Assembly (NCBI RefSeq): GCF_041381155.1
Contig: NC_091134.1
Span: forward strand, 33,857,540 to 33,921,539
Source of the DNA: Argopecten irradians
Lineage: Eukaryota > Mollusca > Bivalvia > Pectinida > Pectinidae
Reading direction: 5' to 3'
DNA: 64,000 nucleotides
Shown one piece after another: positions 12,056 through 23,685 of the stretch. A program made the translations under genes and the position numbers. How positions within the stretch are numbered: the stretch's first letter is position 1; every line of letters begins with the position of its first letter. The notes beneath the pieces were generated by a model that worked only from the letters and a program-made list of their open reading frames with translations, was not told the origin of the DNA and did not search any database.

Positions 12056-12232
12056 ATTGTGAATATGCCAAAGATTCCAACCTGCCAAATTTGTGCCGAC
12101 AGATACTGTGATTCATTCTTGAGCTGCGGTCACATCATATGCTATGTGTGTGCAATAGAACTTGATGAAAGAGATAAAAAATGCCATATTTGTAGAAATC
12201 CATTTACAACAATATCCAAATTATACTACTAA
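12056..12232 (+). CDS. RING finger (C3HC4) terminal exon
   Basis: 58 codons after the acceptor 'tcatttttcag'. Zinc ligands are in order: CQIC (Cys1-2), SCGH (Cys3, His4), CYVC (Cys5-6) and CHIC (Cys7-8), then a short tail ISKLYY and TAA. RING fingers of this size recruit E2 enzymes for ubiquitin transfer. An internal Met four codons in gives a 55-residue product if transcribed alone, but the acceptor and matching phase with the exon ending at 10361 make it the last exon of the decayed gene. The RING itself shows no damage, so either the decay is recent or this exon is still used. Confidence 0.65.
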   Translation: MVNMPKIPTCQICADRYCDSFLSCGHIICYVCAIELDERDKKCHICRNPFTTISKLYY

Positions 12233-12921
12233 ATGAAGGTCCCCCCCAAGATTGGATCATAATGGTATTGTTCTTCATTGTTAATCGACCAAGCATTCAC
12301 CCATTGAGAAAACTGTTCCATCATCCATGAAAACAAGAAGAATATTGCCTACAAATTTGGATCTGAAACCTGCTTTTTATTGATTGTTCTCTGACAACGA
12401 ATATTTTAATCTGTTTCTCTACAGGAAGTTTGAAGGATTAGATGTGCCATCATCATTATGTCTTTCAGATCTAAATTAGCTGATAGATATGCATGAGTAT
12501 ACATTGATGCAGCTTTGTTTATGCATGGATGCACAAAGTATTTCCAGTTCAACTTAAGTATTACGCAAGTGAAGTTTAAGTGTTTAACATGGATGTCATT
12601 AAGAATAGATTTAAGCCAAGTTCAATATACGTAGTAACACCTCAATTTATATCTTTTGTGAAAAACATATCACCACATTATATCCACTTCTTCAAAATTT
12701 GAAAAAAGAAAAATTACTTTTGAAATTATGCTCAGTGACCTTTAATGCTGCCATGGTCAAAAAAATAAAAAATCACCAGAGACTCAACTATGGATTTGAG
12801 GGGGAGGACTTTGCATTTTCCTTTTGGAGGGGAAGTTAATTGTATGTAGTTTAACTCATTCCTGCCTGAAATTTCTTAATGGATTAAGAAGAGCCTAAAT
12901 GTGTCTTCAACAGTGAACGAG
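12233..12921. other. 3' flank of RING exon, no further gene seen
   Basis: AT-rich and likely to include the 3' UTR. No convincing ORF or structured repeat. Confidence 0.4.
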
Positions 12922-13285
12922 TTAAAGATGCTCCACCGCTGACAAATGGTATTTTTTCGCTATCAAAAACAGGAGCAGACGATTTAGTATTTTTCTTCAG
13001 TTACAAAAGTTACTTACTTTACACCATTACCAACATTGAAAAGTTTGAGCTTCTAATTTTACTTTAAGTTAAAAATATGAAAAATAATTAATTGCATCCC
13101 GAAAAAATTCCGTGGCACTATATCCTATGTGGAATGAAGTACTGATTGCGCATGCACCAAAAGCTAAATAAAGTATTTTTATATATTTTTTGTGTTAATT
13201 AGACATATATATACACGATTAAACACCTATTATTGTTCAAATGATGTATATCATTTATGCTCTGTCGGCGGTGGAGCATCTTTAA
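12922..13285 (+). mobile_element. MITE-1, complete copy (TTAA-flanked)
   Basis: 364 bp including TTAA at both ends. The terminal inverted repeats read AGATGCTCCACCGC(T/C)GACA and match at all but one position over 19 bp. It has no coding capacity. TTAA target duplications are characteristic of piggyBac-type elements. Other copies are at 1387-1512, 43055-43751 (reversed) and 45285-45620. Confidence 0.9.
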
Positions 13286-15334
13286 GTAATTAAGGAAATT
13301 AAACTTTGGAGAATATCATTTTCAGTTTCCAATTGGGAATCACCCAAAGTTGGCACAAATTAATGTGGATGGATGAACAGGGCCAAAAATTAAAGTGACA
13401 GATATTTCAAAACTTAATCAAAGTCAAAGTTATTTGGAATCTCATACTGCTCGTGATTTTAAGGGTATTTAGATAGTTGATCAAAATTATATATATATGT
13501 GTTACCATTTCCTCCTAAATAGGAGGTCAATATTGCTGCTTTATATTAGATATAGTTGGAAGACACAACTTTTTGGCTTTACAGTTTGTAAATATACATA
13601 ATCACTAGTCATAAACAAGAAGGTTTACATTTTACTTTTGTGTTTTGCACTGTTGGACCTCTATTAGCTGATGACTGGGCTAAACCGAAATTGAAGATCA
13701 AATAGGTTTTTAAAAAATGTTCTTTTCCAATTAAAGTCTAATAAAACATAAAGAAAAAACTTCACTATCTCTCACAATTTCAAAAATCATTTCTAAATTT
13801 AGCTATATCCCAAGATATTGCTTTCAGAAACATTACACGATTCAGGTGACCATTTTAGTCCCTGGGTCTGTTAGGTATCGCTATATCCCCTTAATATAAG
13901 CATAAAACAAATACATTTTTCTGTAGCTGGAGAGATATGCAAATAATATTCATATGTTTTTCATATGGTTCTAAAAAGTGTGCATAAGACCTTACAGTTA
14001 CAAGTGTAAGACTTTTGATGCAGTTGAATGTTGTAAATTGCTGCTCCACCTTCATTCTTTTAATTTTCTTTTTTTTTAAGAACAAAAAATGTACATTTTA
14101 TCATGTATCTTGTTGTCTTCACTTTTTTGTGGGCTATAGATTCTGAAGTCTTTGAAATTTGATTCAATGAACATATTTCCTCTTGTTAAGCCTTTCTGAT
14201 CAAAATTATAAGTACATTGTATCTATATGTACAGAGTTTACAATAAATTAATCAAACATGCAATTCTCAACTAGTCCAGTTCACTGCTAAATTAACTTCT
14301 TTGTGACACAATTAATACTCAGTTACTAGTTTATTGCCTAGCTAGAAGCTACAACTTTTTTCTACACAGCAAAGCAAAAAGTCAATTCCACATATAAATT
14401 GAAATGTTGTCTAGGTCAAAGCTGCTGACACAGAATGTTAGGGACATAGATAAAAAGGTAAAATCAAAAACTTCTTAAGTCATCACTCCATGAATTTTAG
14501 TAGAAACCATTGCAGTTTGATGATTAAGAAGACAAGCTAGCCTACTTATTTCACAAGTCGCATCTTTTCTCCTCTTCAGAATGGCTGTCGAGTATTTCCT
14601 TGTTTTAGAGTAACTAAATTTTTAAATTTTGATTTTGTATATTAGATATCTTTAATATGGACTCAAATGCAAAATTTAATTTGGAACACCACTGTGTATC
14701 ATAATCATAGCCATTGTGTGTAAATTGCTGCCATAATTATTAAAGTGCCTTCACTCCAGACATATATGTTTTACTGGAACAGCCCTAATTAGTTTTTGAA
14801 ATATGATAATATTTTTTATTTGCAAGTATAAAATATGCTAAGCAGCGTATGCAATATACAATGTACACATATAATACATTACTTGTATAACCATTCATCT
14901 CAATTTTTCTATTTCATTATTGTGCTATAAAACTAGTACCTTTCTTTTATGTTATTTTGTTGAGAAATACTCCTCTTTATTTCTTAATCAGTGCATGCTG
15001 CAGTGACTATACTTGTGTAGGTAACACAGTATTAAGCATTATCTAAGCAGTGTTTAATGATCAAAAAAGTATATAATTAGTCCCATGTTGGAAACGGAGG
15101 GTGGGGGTAAGATGATATAGTGTATAACAATACAAAAACTATGTTACTATTGTCTATCATTTGACCTGAATCCTTAATTTCAAAAAAGTTGGTATGATTC
15201 TATTGGACACACTTCAGGAGATTTAATTTCATCAATTTAGCTTGTTATGTTTCCATTACTTGAACATTTTACGAATACATGTTTAAGATGCTATGTACTA
15301 ATACTGTATCAAGCCTATAGCTATACTACTCTAA
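13286..15334. other. No gene seen
   Basis: AT-rich sequence with one short minus-strand ORF (64 codons, 13891-14085) lacking any domain. No clear terminal repeats. Confidence 0.45.
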
Positions 15335-15720
15335 TCAGAAGGTGGGCTTTTCAAATCGTCTTTCCTCCATAGTCTGTCCTTCCATTTGTCCATCTATTCC
15401 TAAATAATTATTGTCTTTATTTCACAGAAAAGAATGAAGGGGTCTCAAGTTTCATAGGTATAGGCCCACTTTGGGCTTTAGTTGTGCAAACTGCATTTTT
15501 GGAAGAAGATTTTGATGGCTTACAGACAGCCATCTTGGATTTAGATACATGTAGTTAAAGTCTGTTACCACTGTCTCTCAGAAAGTACTGAAGGGATGAC
15601 TTTTCATATTAATTTCCCTTTAAGCCCATGTTAAGCATATTGAGTATTTGGACCAATCCAACAACAAGATTGTTGACCGGCAGTCATATTGGATTTGGAA
15701 ATTGAAGTTTGTTATTACTT
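15335..15720 (+). repeat. Dispersed repeat, type B copy
   Basis: Begins 'cagaaggtgggcttttcaaa' and carries 'cagccatcttggattta', 'ctctcagaaagtactgaagg' and 'gaccggcagtcatattgga'. More diverged than the copy at 11217. Confidence 0.65.
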
Positions 15721-16349
15721 TTTTGTTATGTCTTTTTTATAACACACAAAGGCATAATAATCATTACATTTTTGTTAAATAATTTGATTTTATGATATGT
15801 ACTACATGTATCTTTATCTCATTTTGGATTTAATTAAATTTTGATATTGGCTATTATTCAGAGTTTAGCTTGTATTTTAAGTCAACTGACCTGGTTAACG
15901 TTTGCTTGTTAGTCCCTTGGCGATGAAACCTCGTAATTATATCCGGACTATAGTGTTTGTTGTTGTCTGTCCGTCTGTCTGGCTAGATGTTGGTTTCCAT
16001 AATTCCAAATTTCACAGGAGTTTTAAAATTGAAATTAGTATCACTACCAGGGTACTTACCCTTTGTAAATAAGGTTTGCAGCTTTAAACATCACAGTTGT
16101 TACCATTTGCACTGAATAACTTTAAGTAAATGCCCATTATGTTCAATAAAACCTTTTCACATAGGAAAATGCTTGCTTTTTTTTTGCACTTTTTGGCTCC
16201 CCAAACAAGTCAAAATTTCAAATCAATTATATTTAAAACTTAAATTGTTGAATTCAAGTAATGATATAATTGGCATGTCAGTTTTGTATCATTGCAGCTG
16301 TAGCTAAAGTTTCTATGGTTACCGGTCATCCTAAAATACATTAATTATG

Positions 16350-17335
16350 AACAAGAGGCCCATTGGCCTTAACGGTCACCTGATATTTAATACAAATTAG
16401 TTACGTATTAATTTACTAGCCAACTGATGTCTTTTGTTTGCGAAATAGGAACATACATCTAATAGGTCTACATACAAAGTTTCATTAAGCTTGGTGCATA
16501 TTTACTAACATTACCATGTTCACAAGGTTCAATAATTATTATTGCAAAGGGCAATAACTCTGTAAATAATTTGGAGTTGTGAATCAAGCTTAATTTTTAA
16601 CTTGTCCGAAATCTTTCCAATGTTAGTCTACACACAGTTTCATTAAGCTTGGTACATTTTTACTCAAGTTATCATTTTCACAAGATTCAATAATTATAAT
16701 TGCAAAGGGCAATAACTTGTAAGTTACAATCTAATCAATTTTCAAACTTATCCGAGATCTTCCAATTTTAGTGTAAATACAAAGTTTCGTGAAGCTGTGT
16801 GCATATTTATTCAAGTTACCGTATTCACAAGGTCCAATAATAATTATTAGTGCAAAGGGCAATAACTCCGTCAATTATTGTCGAATCAAGCTGATTTTCG
16901 GACTCGTCTGAGATATTTCTAATGTTAGTTCACATACATCATTCAGTTCGGTTCATATTTACTCAAGTTATCGTGTCAACAAGGTTCAATAATTATTATT
17001 GCAAAGGACAACAACTCCGTAAGTTTCGAACTTGTCCAAGATCTATCCAATGTTAATCTACATACAAAGTTTCATTAAGCTCAGTTTATATTTACTAAAG
17101 TTATCACGTTCACAAGGTCCAATTTTAATTATTAGTGCAAAGGGCAATAACACCGTAAATTACAGTTGAATCAAGCTGATTTTCGAACTCGTTCGAGATC
17201 TTTCCAATGTTAGTCTACACAAAAAGTTTCATTAAGCTCGGTTTACATTCACTCAAGTTATCGCATTCACAAGGAAACGTTCACGAACGACGCACAACGG
17301 ACGACGACGGACAAAAGACTATTGCAATAAAAATG
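16350..17335 (+). repeat. Dispersed repeat with five ~155-bp internal units
   Basis: Starts 'aacaagaggcccattggcct' and ends 'acgacgcacaacggacgacg'. The body is about five tandem units, each with 'ctacatacaaagtttcatta', 'attattgcaaagggcaataa' and 'gagatctttccaatgtt'. Non-coding. Confidence 0.8.
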
Positions 17336-17374
17336 TGAAATTTTGTCAATATTGGCCATTTTAGTAAGTTTTTA

Positions 17375-17672
17375 TGTCATGGTGCTTCGTCCGTCGTCCG
17401 TCCATTCGTTGTCTGTCAACATTTCCTTTAGATCGCTACTAGTCATACTGAGTTCTGCATGGAATGTAACCAAATTTGGCCAGAAACATCCTTGGGGGAA
17501 GGGGAACAGAGTTAGTATAAATTTTGGCTTTGAACCCCTGAAGCAGAAAGAGTGGGAGGGTAGATCGACCCAATAGGAGAATTAGAGGTAAACAATGAAT
17601 ATGTATTCAGAACATTAATTGGCATTACAAACCAGGTGAGCGATACAGGCCCTCTGGGCCTTTTGTTCTTCA
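17375..17672 (+). repeat. Dispersed repeat, type C, one-unit copy
   Basis: Starts 'catggtgcttcgtccgtc', has one 'accaaatttggccagaaaca' unit and ends 'accaggtgagcgatacaggc'. A shortened relative of 6085-6545. Confidence 0.75.
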
Positions 17673-18024
17673 ACAAAATTGATATTTATATGTTCCACGT
17701 GGTCTCTGGTAATACCTGTTAGTTTTGGCTTGGATTTGAAGAACATTAAAGAACTTTAAATTGAGATGCCTGACCATGACCCATCTTTATTTGACAACAA
17801 AGGCATATTACCGTAGTATGCATGTACAATATCTTTTTGAGAAGTACTACAACTAGATAATGCTGTAATATACCTGCAGGCCTTTTCATCGGGTTCATAA
17901 AAGTTCTTAAAGGAATGAATACCATATCAGGCCATTGTAAATATAACTCGAAGTCATTCAAGTCATTTTTTCACCATTTCCCCCTTATTTCCAGCATATG
18001 CTACAGGCCAAATATAATGTTTCT

Positions 18025-18295
18025 AGCTTGCTGAGATGATGGGCTATACCAAGCTCGTTCAAATGAATGATCTTGACTTAATTTATACATAACGTAAGGT
18101 GAAATCTTTGAACAGCTTTTTGTCAATTGTCAATAACTATAAAAAGATGTCCCAATACAAAAGGTATTTTAAAGTCTTCTGGTTATTGACAAAAAGTTGT
18201 TTATAATGTTCTGTCTATTTGATCCCACGTGACTTTGAAGAAAGATCAAGGTCATTCATTTAAATAAACTTGGTAGCCTTTTATCCCAGCAAGCT
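18025..18295. mobile_element. Fold-back MITE-like element
   Basis: Inverted repeat arms of ~53 bp (18025-18077 against 18244-18295), starting 'agcttgctgagatgatgggc' and matching at most positions. An inner inverted pair is built on 'gttattgacaaaaagtt'. The intervening flank (17673-18024) shows nothing else. Confidence 0.65.
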
Positions 18296-18776
18296 GCAAA
18301 CCTAATATCCGTCAGTACCCAGTGCCTTTCAGTATTTAGAAGTTGTTTTAATGAAATGTTTACAGACGTTGGACGGCACATAGGCAGACAACACACAGCC
18401 GACTGTACACAATGAAGGATGAAGCCTAATGAGTATATATAAAGGTCTTCCTGGCTCTTTGTGTCAGATGACCTATAAAGTACACAACAATTATCAAATG
18501 ATCAAAACTAAATTTACTATCCTTTTTGTAAGATTATAAAAAATCATCTGTTAAATACAGCTTGATTAGTTTTCGACATTTTTTTTTAACAGCACTTGCT
18601 ATTATTATACATTCATGCATAGGTCTCTAATGTGGCTTTCTCGTTTAAATCTTGTTTATGATAAATTTAAATACATTCTTTTTTTCTCTCTCTCTTAATT
18701 CTTAAAAATTATCATGGTCATTTAGAATGGATTCCTGTGAGAATTTGGACAATAAATGTATAATCTGGAAAGTGTT

Positions 18777-20009
18777 TCACTCAATTTCATCAACAAAAAG
18801 AATTATGTTGCAGAAAAGTTCTAGTGCTTCATTCCTTGACCTTGGAGGATAGTGCAATCCATGTCTTTGAATCCCCTGATTGGCCACAACCTGAAATTCA
18901 TCACAGACACCATTTGCTGTTGGAGTGTGGCAATACTCTTGTACGATGCCATCAATATTTCCTGGTAGCGCCATTTTGTAATCTTTCGTAGCAAATACTT
19001 CTGGTTGGTAGTAGAGAACATCTGGCTTTCCAAATGGTCCATCTGCATTTCTACTTGGTCTGATTCTATGCTCATTCCAGTGACGCACTACATCTTCCAA
19101 ATCCTTGCTAACAAGCTGTAAGAAACAATATCGAACACATTGAAGGTGAACTTCATCAGTTGTGTCCAAAATACCATACTCTGTCATAGATTTGAACAAA
19201 TCCATCCATGATTGGCCACACATTGAACGAAGATTTCTCCAGAACCTTTCAATTCGTGTATTTCTGAGAGAAGAGCCATACATAAAACTGGAGAGACCTT
19301 GAAAGGGATCAGTGTGGTTCCAACGAAGGGCGTACTGCAGATCACGTACAATTGAGTTCTCTGTTCCTTTGTCGGCATAAACAATAAAGGGAACGCCATT
19401 TATCTTGCGGACATAATCCATGTAAAAATGTGCAATATATTCCGGTTTTTTGTTTGAACTGCATGCCTTTAGCCAGACCACTCGTCTTGAAAATCCATCA
19501 ACAGCTGCATGAATGGAAATTCCATAAGGTTTCAGTTTATCCCAGCCATCAATGTGGATAGCAAAGTTTGGTCCTTTGTTGAGATAGTGACGGCGCCGAA
19601 AAACATGACGACTGCGGGAACGAACACCTTCAGCATCCAGTACTGATAGAGCAAGTCTTACTGTTTCTGATGAAGCGTTGATGTCATGATCAGTTAATAA
19701 GCGTCTCCTCATTGCCCTATAACCAATATTCTGTCCAGTATTGGACAACTCTTGTAGTATTACTCTAACTATGTCTTCTAATGATGATTCATTATTTCGT
19801 CTGTGTAAGTTCATCCTCCTAAGTATCTGATGGACCTGTCTTTCACTAACTGCTGTGGCATGACGAACAGCCATAAATCCAATAATTTCCTTTATTGTAT
19901 AGCCAGAGTGATAGTATATTGCTATCAAGTCATCCCTATTCAAAATGGCACCATCATTAACCACCAGGTTATCAAAGGAATGAGCACCTACATACTGAGT
20001 TCCATTCAT
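18777..20009 (-). CDS. rve/DDE integrase-type transposase, intact ORF
   Basis: 410 codons, uninterrupted. The N-terminal ~65 residues form a helix-turn-helix-like region (YTIKEIIGFMAVRH ... SERQVHQILRRMN). The RNase-H-like catalytic core follows, with D154 (IHIDGWDK), D213 (VYADKGTEN) and E254 (RNTRIERFW); D-to-E spacing is 41, as expected of the rve fold. DNA-strand transfer is the family role. It belongs to the widespread 'integrase core domain-containing' family of fish and invertebrates. There is no reverse transcriptase or capsid gene nearby, so it is not part of a visible retroelement. Immediately upstream of the ATG is a strong acceptor (poly-T then gcag|gaaagATG), so a 5' exon probably exists. 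Intactness suggests recent activity or host recruitment; terminal repeats were not found. Confidence 0.8.
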   Translation of the reverse strand: MNGTQYVGAHSFDNLVVNDGAILNRDDLIAIYYHSGYTIKEIIGFMAVRHATAVSERQVHQILRRMNLHRRNNESSLEDIVRVILQELSNTGQNIGYRAMRRRLLTDHDINASSETVRLALSVLDAEGVRSRSRHVFRRRHYLNKGPNFAIHIDGWDKLKPYGISIHAAVDGFSRRVVWLKACSSNKKPEYIAHFYMDYVRKINGVPFIVYADKGTENSIVRDLQYALRWNHTDPFQGLSSFMYGSSLRNTRIERFWRNLRSMCGQSWMDLFKSMTEYGILDTTDEVHLQCVRYCFLQLVSKDLEDVVRHWNEHRIRPSRNADGPFGKPDVLYYQPEVFATKDYKMALPGNIDGIVQEYCHTPTANGVCDEFQVVANQGIQRHGLHYPPRSRNEALELFCNIILFVDEIE

Positions 20010-20394
20010 CTTTCCTGCAAAAAAAAAATGAAAGATTTATTCAAAGAGATATACTTTTTAACACATCAAAAAGAGTAGACAATGTTACATACCAGTGATG
20101 TATTTCTGATTATAATAGGCACCATCTACATTTTGTATACATAGAGTATAGGCTTAGACTTTTATTATATGTATAGTATCTATGTGCTATGATCATGGTA
20201 ATGCTTACAGTATACTGATTAGCCAATCTAATTAAAATTGATATAATTACTTTAATCAAGGATTTATCAGTGACTTATAAACCCTTGCTCTAATAAAATT
20301 GAACTAGAACTGTAAGAGGATGGCTGACTAATACTAACGCTTCCTCTTCTTAAGTGTCTGCAGGCTTGTTCTTGAAAAAAAATCATGGTCACAG

Positions 20395-20735
20395 GAAAAT
20401 TGCAAGTTGGCCGGACAAATTATGGCAACTAAAATTTTGACTAACGGAAACCTGCATGCCTATCCCAACATAATCCCAAACAATACTGTCAAGTTTCATT
20501 GAAATTGATCTAGTAGTTTAGGTGGAGTTGTTGAGACAAATTTTGAAACCTGTTTATAGTGACCTGGTTACCATGGCAACCAAAATTTCGACAAACAGAA
20601 ACCTGCATGCACATCCTGACATGGTCCTCAATACTATTGCCAAGTTTCATTGAAAATGACCCAGAAGTGTAAGAGAAGTTGTTCAGACAAAATTAACCTG
20701 CATATAGTGACCAGGTTACCATGGCAACAATAAAG
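20395..20735 (+). repeat. Two tandem ~165-bp units
   Basis: Units share 'cggaaacctgcatgc', 'ccaagtttcattgaaa' and 'ggttaccatggcaac'. The second is diverged. Non-coding. Confidence 0.75.
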
Positions 20736-21924
20736 ATCATTAAACGTGATTAGCATTTATCATCTTTATATGAACAAACTAAGTTATGCTTTAAAAATAA
20801 ATGTTGACGACCATTTTATTGATATTTAAACCAGAGACTTGATCCCTGTTTAAATGTATATTTCTACACATGTATGACATCATGTTTGAAAAATATTTTG
20901 ATTGATATTGGTATTTTAATTTTTATTTATTCGTTGTATAGTCAGTTTGTGCAACATAAATTATATAAACATTAGGTTTATATTGAAATAAAGCAAAAGT
21001 TGTGTGCAAATTTCAAAAGATACGCTTTAGTGATGACGCACATTGTCAAGAGACATTTTAATCATAGATTTTATTTTAGTGTAAAATACACTTTAACACA
21101 CGCCAAATGTACTATTTTTATCTTAAACAGATTGATTAATTGTTAATTTTATTTTCAAAGAGTAAATTTAGATTATGGTATATGTACTTCATTCCATTAT
21201 TACATGTATGTATATTATGTACATGTAGTTGGATACATACAAAATTGAACTGGTACAAAGGTCTGTCACATACTGATATACTGCATGGGAATACAGATAT
21301 TCCTGCATAAATGGCTTATGTACGTATACATGTACTGTAAAATCTAGGCATACAGGTCTAGATCTTTTGTCATGGCCACCAGGCCTAGCCTAGGGCTCTT
21401 TTCTCCCTTCTCCCTCTTTCCCCACCCCACCAACTATATATATATATGGTGACACCTTATCTGAGATAATGATCAGTCAGGCATCACAGGTAAGGTATAC
21501 TTATTTTCTTTAACCCAATGAGTCCATGCCAGTATAACATTCAATACAATTGATAGCATGCTGTGACAGCCTCTGTACCTGTATAATCTGATTAGTACAG
21601 TAAAGTCTACCAGTCTACTTGACCTCATGTCTCATATTTCAAATAATAATAGTAATAACAAACCTATTTGTTATCAAAGTGAGATTATTCTTTCAATTGA
21701 AAATGATTGTTATATTTTTTTTCTCAAAATGAAGATAATGTATACACAATGTTTTGTGTCTTGTTTAGGAGATGAAAAGGTGTTTATTAAATTATATGTA
21801 TTATGGTTAAATTTATATCAAGTCCCTACATACATATTTTTTATATATTTATACCATCGGTATATAATATTGACAGGACGTCAAGCTCCTTGTTGTGTCC
21901 AACATTTTGCTAAATAAATATATA
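20736..21924. other. No gene seen
   Basis: AT-rich with repeated 'tacatgta' words. The 96-codon ORF at 21627-21917 is low complexity (Asn/Lys/Tyr/Ile) with no domain and is not accepted as a gene. Confidence 0.45.
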
Positions 21925-22935
21925 TTAAGGATGTACTCCTTTGAGAAGTCAAAATTTTCTTGTATTAAACTTTTTTCTCATATAGATTTTTGGAAATAGG
22001 AGTTCATACCATGAAAGAAAATGAAAGAAAAAACATATGTCCGTGTGCTCGTTTTTGAGCTATTGTCACTCAAAGATACCAAAATGACAAAATAGTGGAT
22101 TTTATAGGAATTTAGCCGTTTTGACTACATACACTAGAATTTAAAGCCATAATTCCCTAATGAGGTGTTTGATATGTATGGATGTTTGTAGAATTTATTT
22201 TCAAGTAGTCTTCAATGAAAATATACCAGTTATGATTAATAAGAGTCATATTTTTTCTCAAAATAACAACATTTGCTACCCCTACCCCTTAATTTTGAGC
22301 TCCAAAATGCACCATTTTCAGCCATTTTTGTCAAATTTAACCCTTTATGGAAAAAGTTATGGTATTAAACTTTTCTCAATAGTTTGCATATCAATAGGGA
22401 AAGGGTTGTTCTTTCTAAATCAGGCAGAAAAATGGGGGGTCCGTGTGCTTACTTTTTTGCCCCATTTAAATATTTGTTATTTTTCAATATTTTTGACTAA
22501 AAAATAAAAGTGCTCAAATTACCATTAAATGTAGAAATAAAGTGACAAAAGTGTATCATTTCACACATTAATGTTCAATATTTTAATTAAAATGAACCCA
22601 GTGAAGATTTACAGCAAAAATTAACTCGATACAGCTGAAAATGTTGACGCGGTGATGATTTAAGTAAAAACAATTTAAGCAAAAAATCGGAAAACGGTGG
22701 CTCTACTCAAAGCCAAAAAAGACACAATTTCAAAATGGCCGCCAAATGGGCCATTTCTTAAAATCGCTGTGTAAAAAAATCTACTAAAAATGGAAATGTA
22801 ATTTTTTCACAAAATTTGCTACAGACCAAATGCTACAGATATTGATAAATCGTATTTGAAAATCTCATAACGTTTTTGATCTATGTGGAAACGAAACTTC
22901 AACGGGACTGAAACCACAGAAGAATACATCCTTAA
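21925..22935. mobile_element. TTAA-flanked non-autonomous element, ~1.0 kb
   Basis: Flanked by TTAA at 21925-21928 and 22932-22935, with short terminal inverted repeats GGATGTACTCCT / GGATGTATTCTT. No transposase; internal ORFs are short and low complexity. This is the third TTAA-targeting family in the window, so a piggyBac-type source in the genome is likely. Confidence 0.65.
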
Positions 22936-23417
22936 TCATTAATTAAAGTTAAATTAATTAAATCAGCCTGATAATAAAACTTTATGAACAAAGAGAAAAG
23001 TTTGAAAATATGGCTTATTTATTTAATTATTGATTAAATTTATTTTTGCTAACTTTCTCAAGGACATATATAATTTATACTTATAAAATAATCATTCACT
23101 TTCTTTAGATAATTACAGTATTCATTTCATTGATTTTAGAATCTGCAGTATCAAAAAGTAGGTAGCTTCTTAAGAGTAATTCTCAACACTCTAGTATGTG
23201 GTATCTTTTTGCAAGGTCAAATATAATCTAGATGAGGCTAAACTATATGTAGACTAGTGTAAAGGTTAAATAGCTTATATACTCAACTGTAAATATGTTT
23301 CTGTCAGGAATTCCTTGATTCTGATGCAGGACTTTGAGAATCGGTTACAGTTGATACTTATGGGAAGCCAACATGACATTTATTCAAAGAGCAATGTTGA
23401 TCCTTAATTTCAATGCA

Positions 23418-23685
23418 TATATATAAGATATCTGGATTGCGATATATAAGATATCTATGAGATATCTCATATAATATATAAGATATCTCATATAATATAT
23501 GAGATTTCTTATACGATATATGAGATATCTTATATATATTTTTTAATTAATCCTATATAAGGTATCTTATATCGTATATAAGATATTTCATTTAAGTTAT
23601 CTATATAAGATATGTTATATAATATATAAGATATCTTATATAATTGAGATCATGTTGCTATATAAGATATCTTATAGGCCTTGTG
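23418..23685. repeat. Palindromic AT array (atataagatatcttatat words)
   Basis: About 270 bp built from the palindromic words 'agatatct', 'ataagatatcttat' and 'tatgagatatctcata', irregularly repeated. Either strand could extrude as hairpins. Confidence 0.85.

Larger units (their letters stand above)
5595..12232 (+). pseudogene. Decayed multi-exon host gene with terminal RING exon
   Basis: Five plus-strand exons can be joined by good GT-AG sites: 5595-5681, 6931-7127, 7916-8080, 9778-10361 and 12056-12232. Exons 2-3 resemble the domain of uncharacterised bivalve and fish proteins, often HECT-linked, that read roughly 'IGW..(F)...GGGTR...LFFPNGK...DFKQN'. Here one sees KINIGWMAF, KELCFFFP, then N-G across the splice, and GDFKQNLIPSAM. 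The last exon is an intact C3HC4 RING. The frame is interrupted at about five places: the poly-T end of exon 2, twice in exon 3, the GAGG run opening exon 4, and the 27-bp repeats. The nearby GDAP2 and WDTC1 exons carry no such errors, so real decay is likelier than poor sequence, but unpolished homopolymers remain possible. The family match is from memory and moderate. Confidence 0.45.

Noticed and set aside
18777-20009. Reading the integrase ORF as part of an LTR retroelement or Polinton
   Set aside because: No reverse transcriptase, protease, capsid or polymerase ORF and no long terminal repeats within several kb; the domain layout fits a stand-alone transposase family.
22160-22507. 115-codon ORF
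   Set aside because: Lies within the 1-kb TTAA element, low complexity, no transposase motif.
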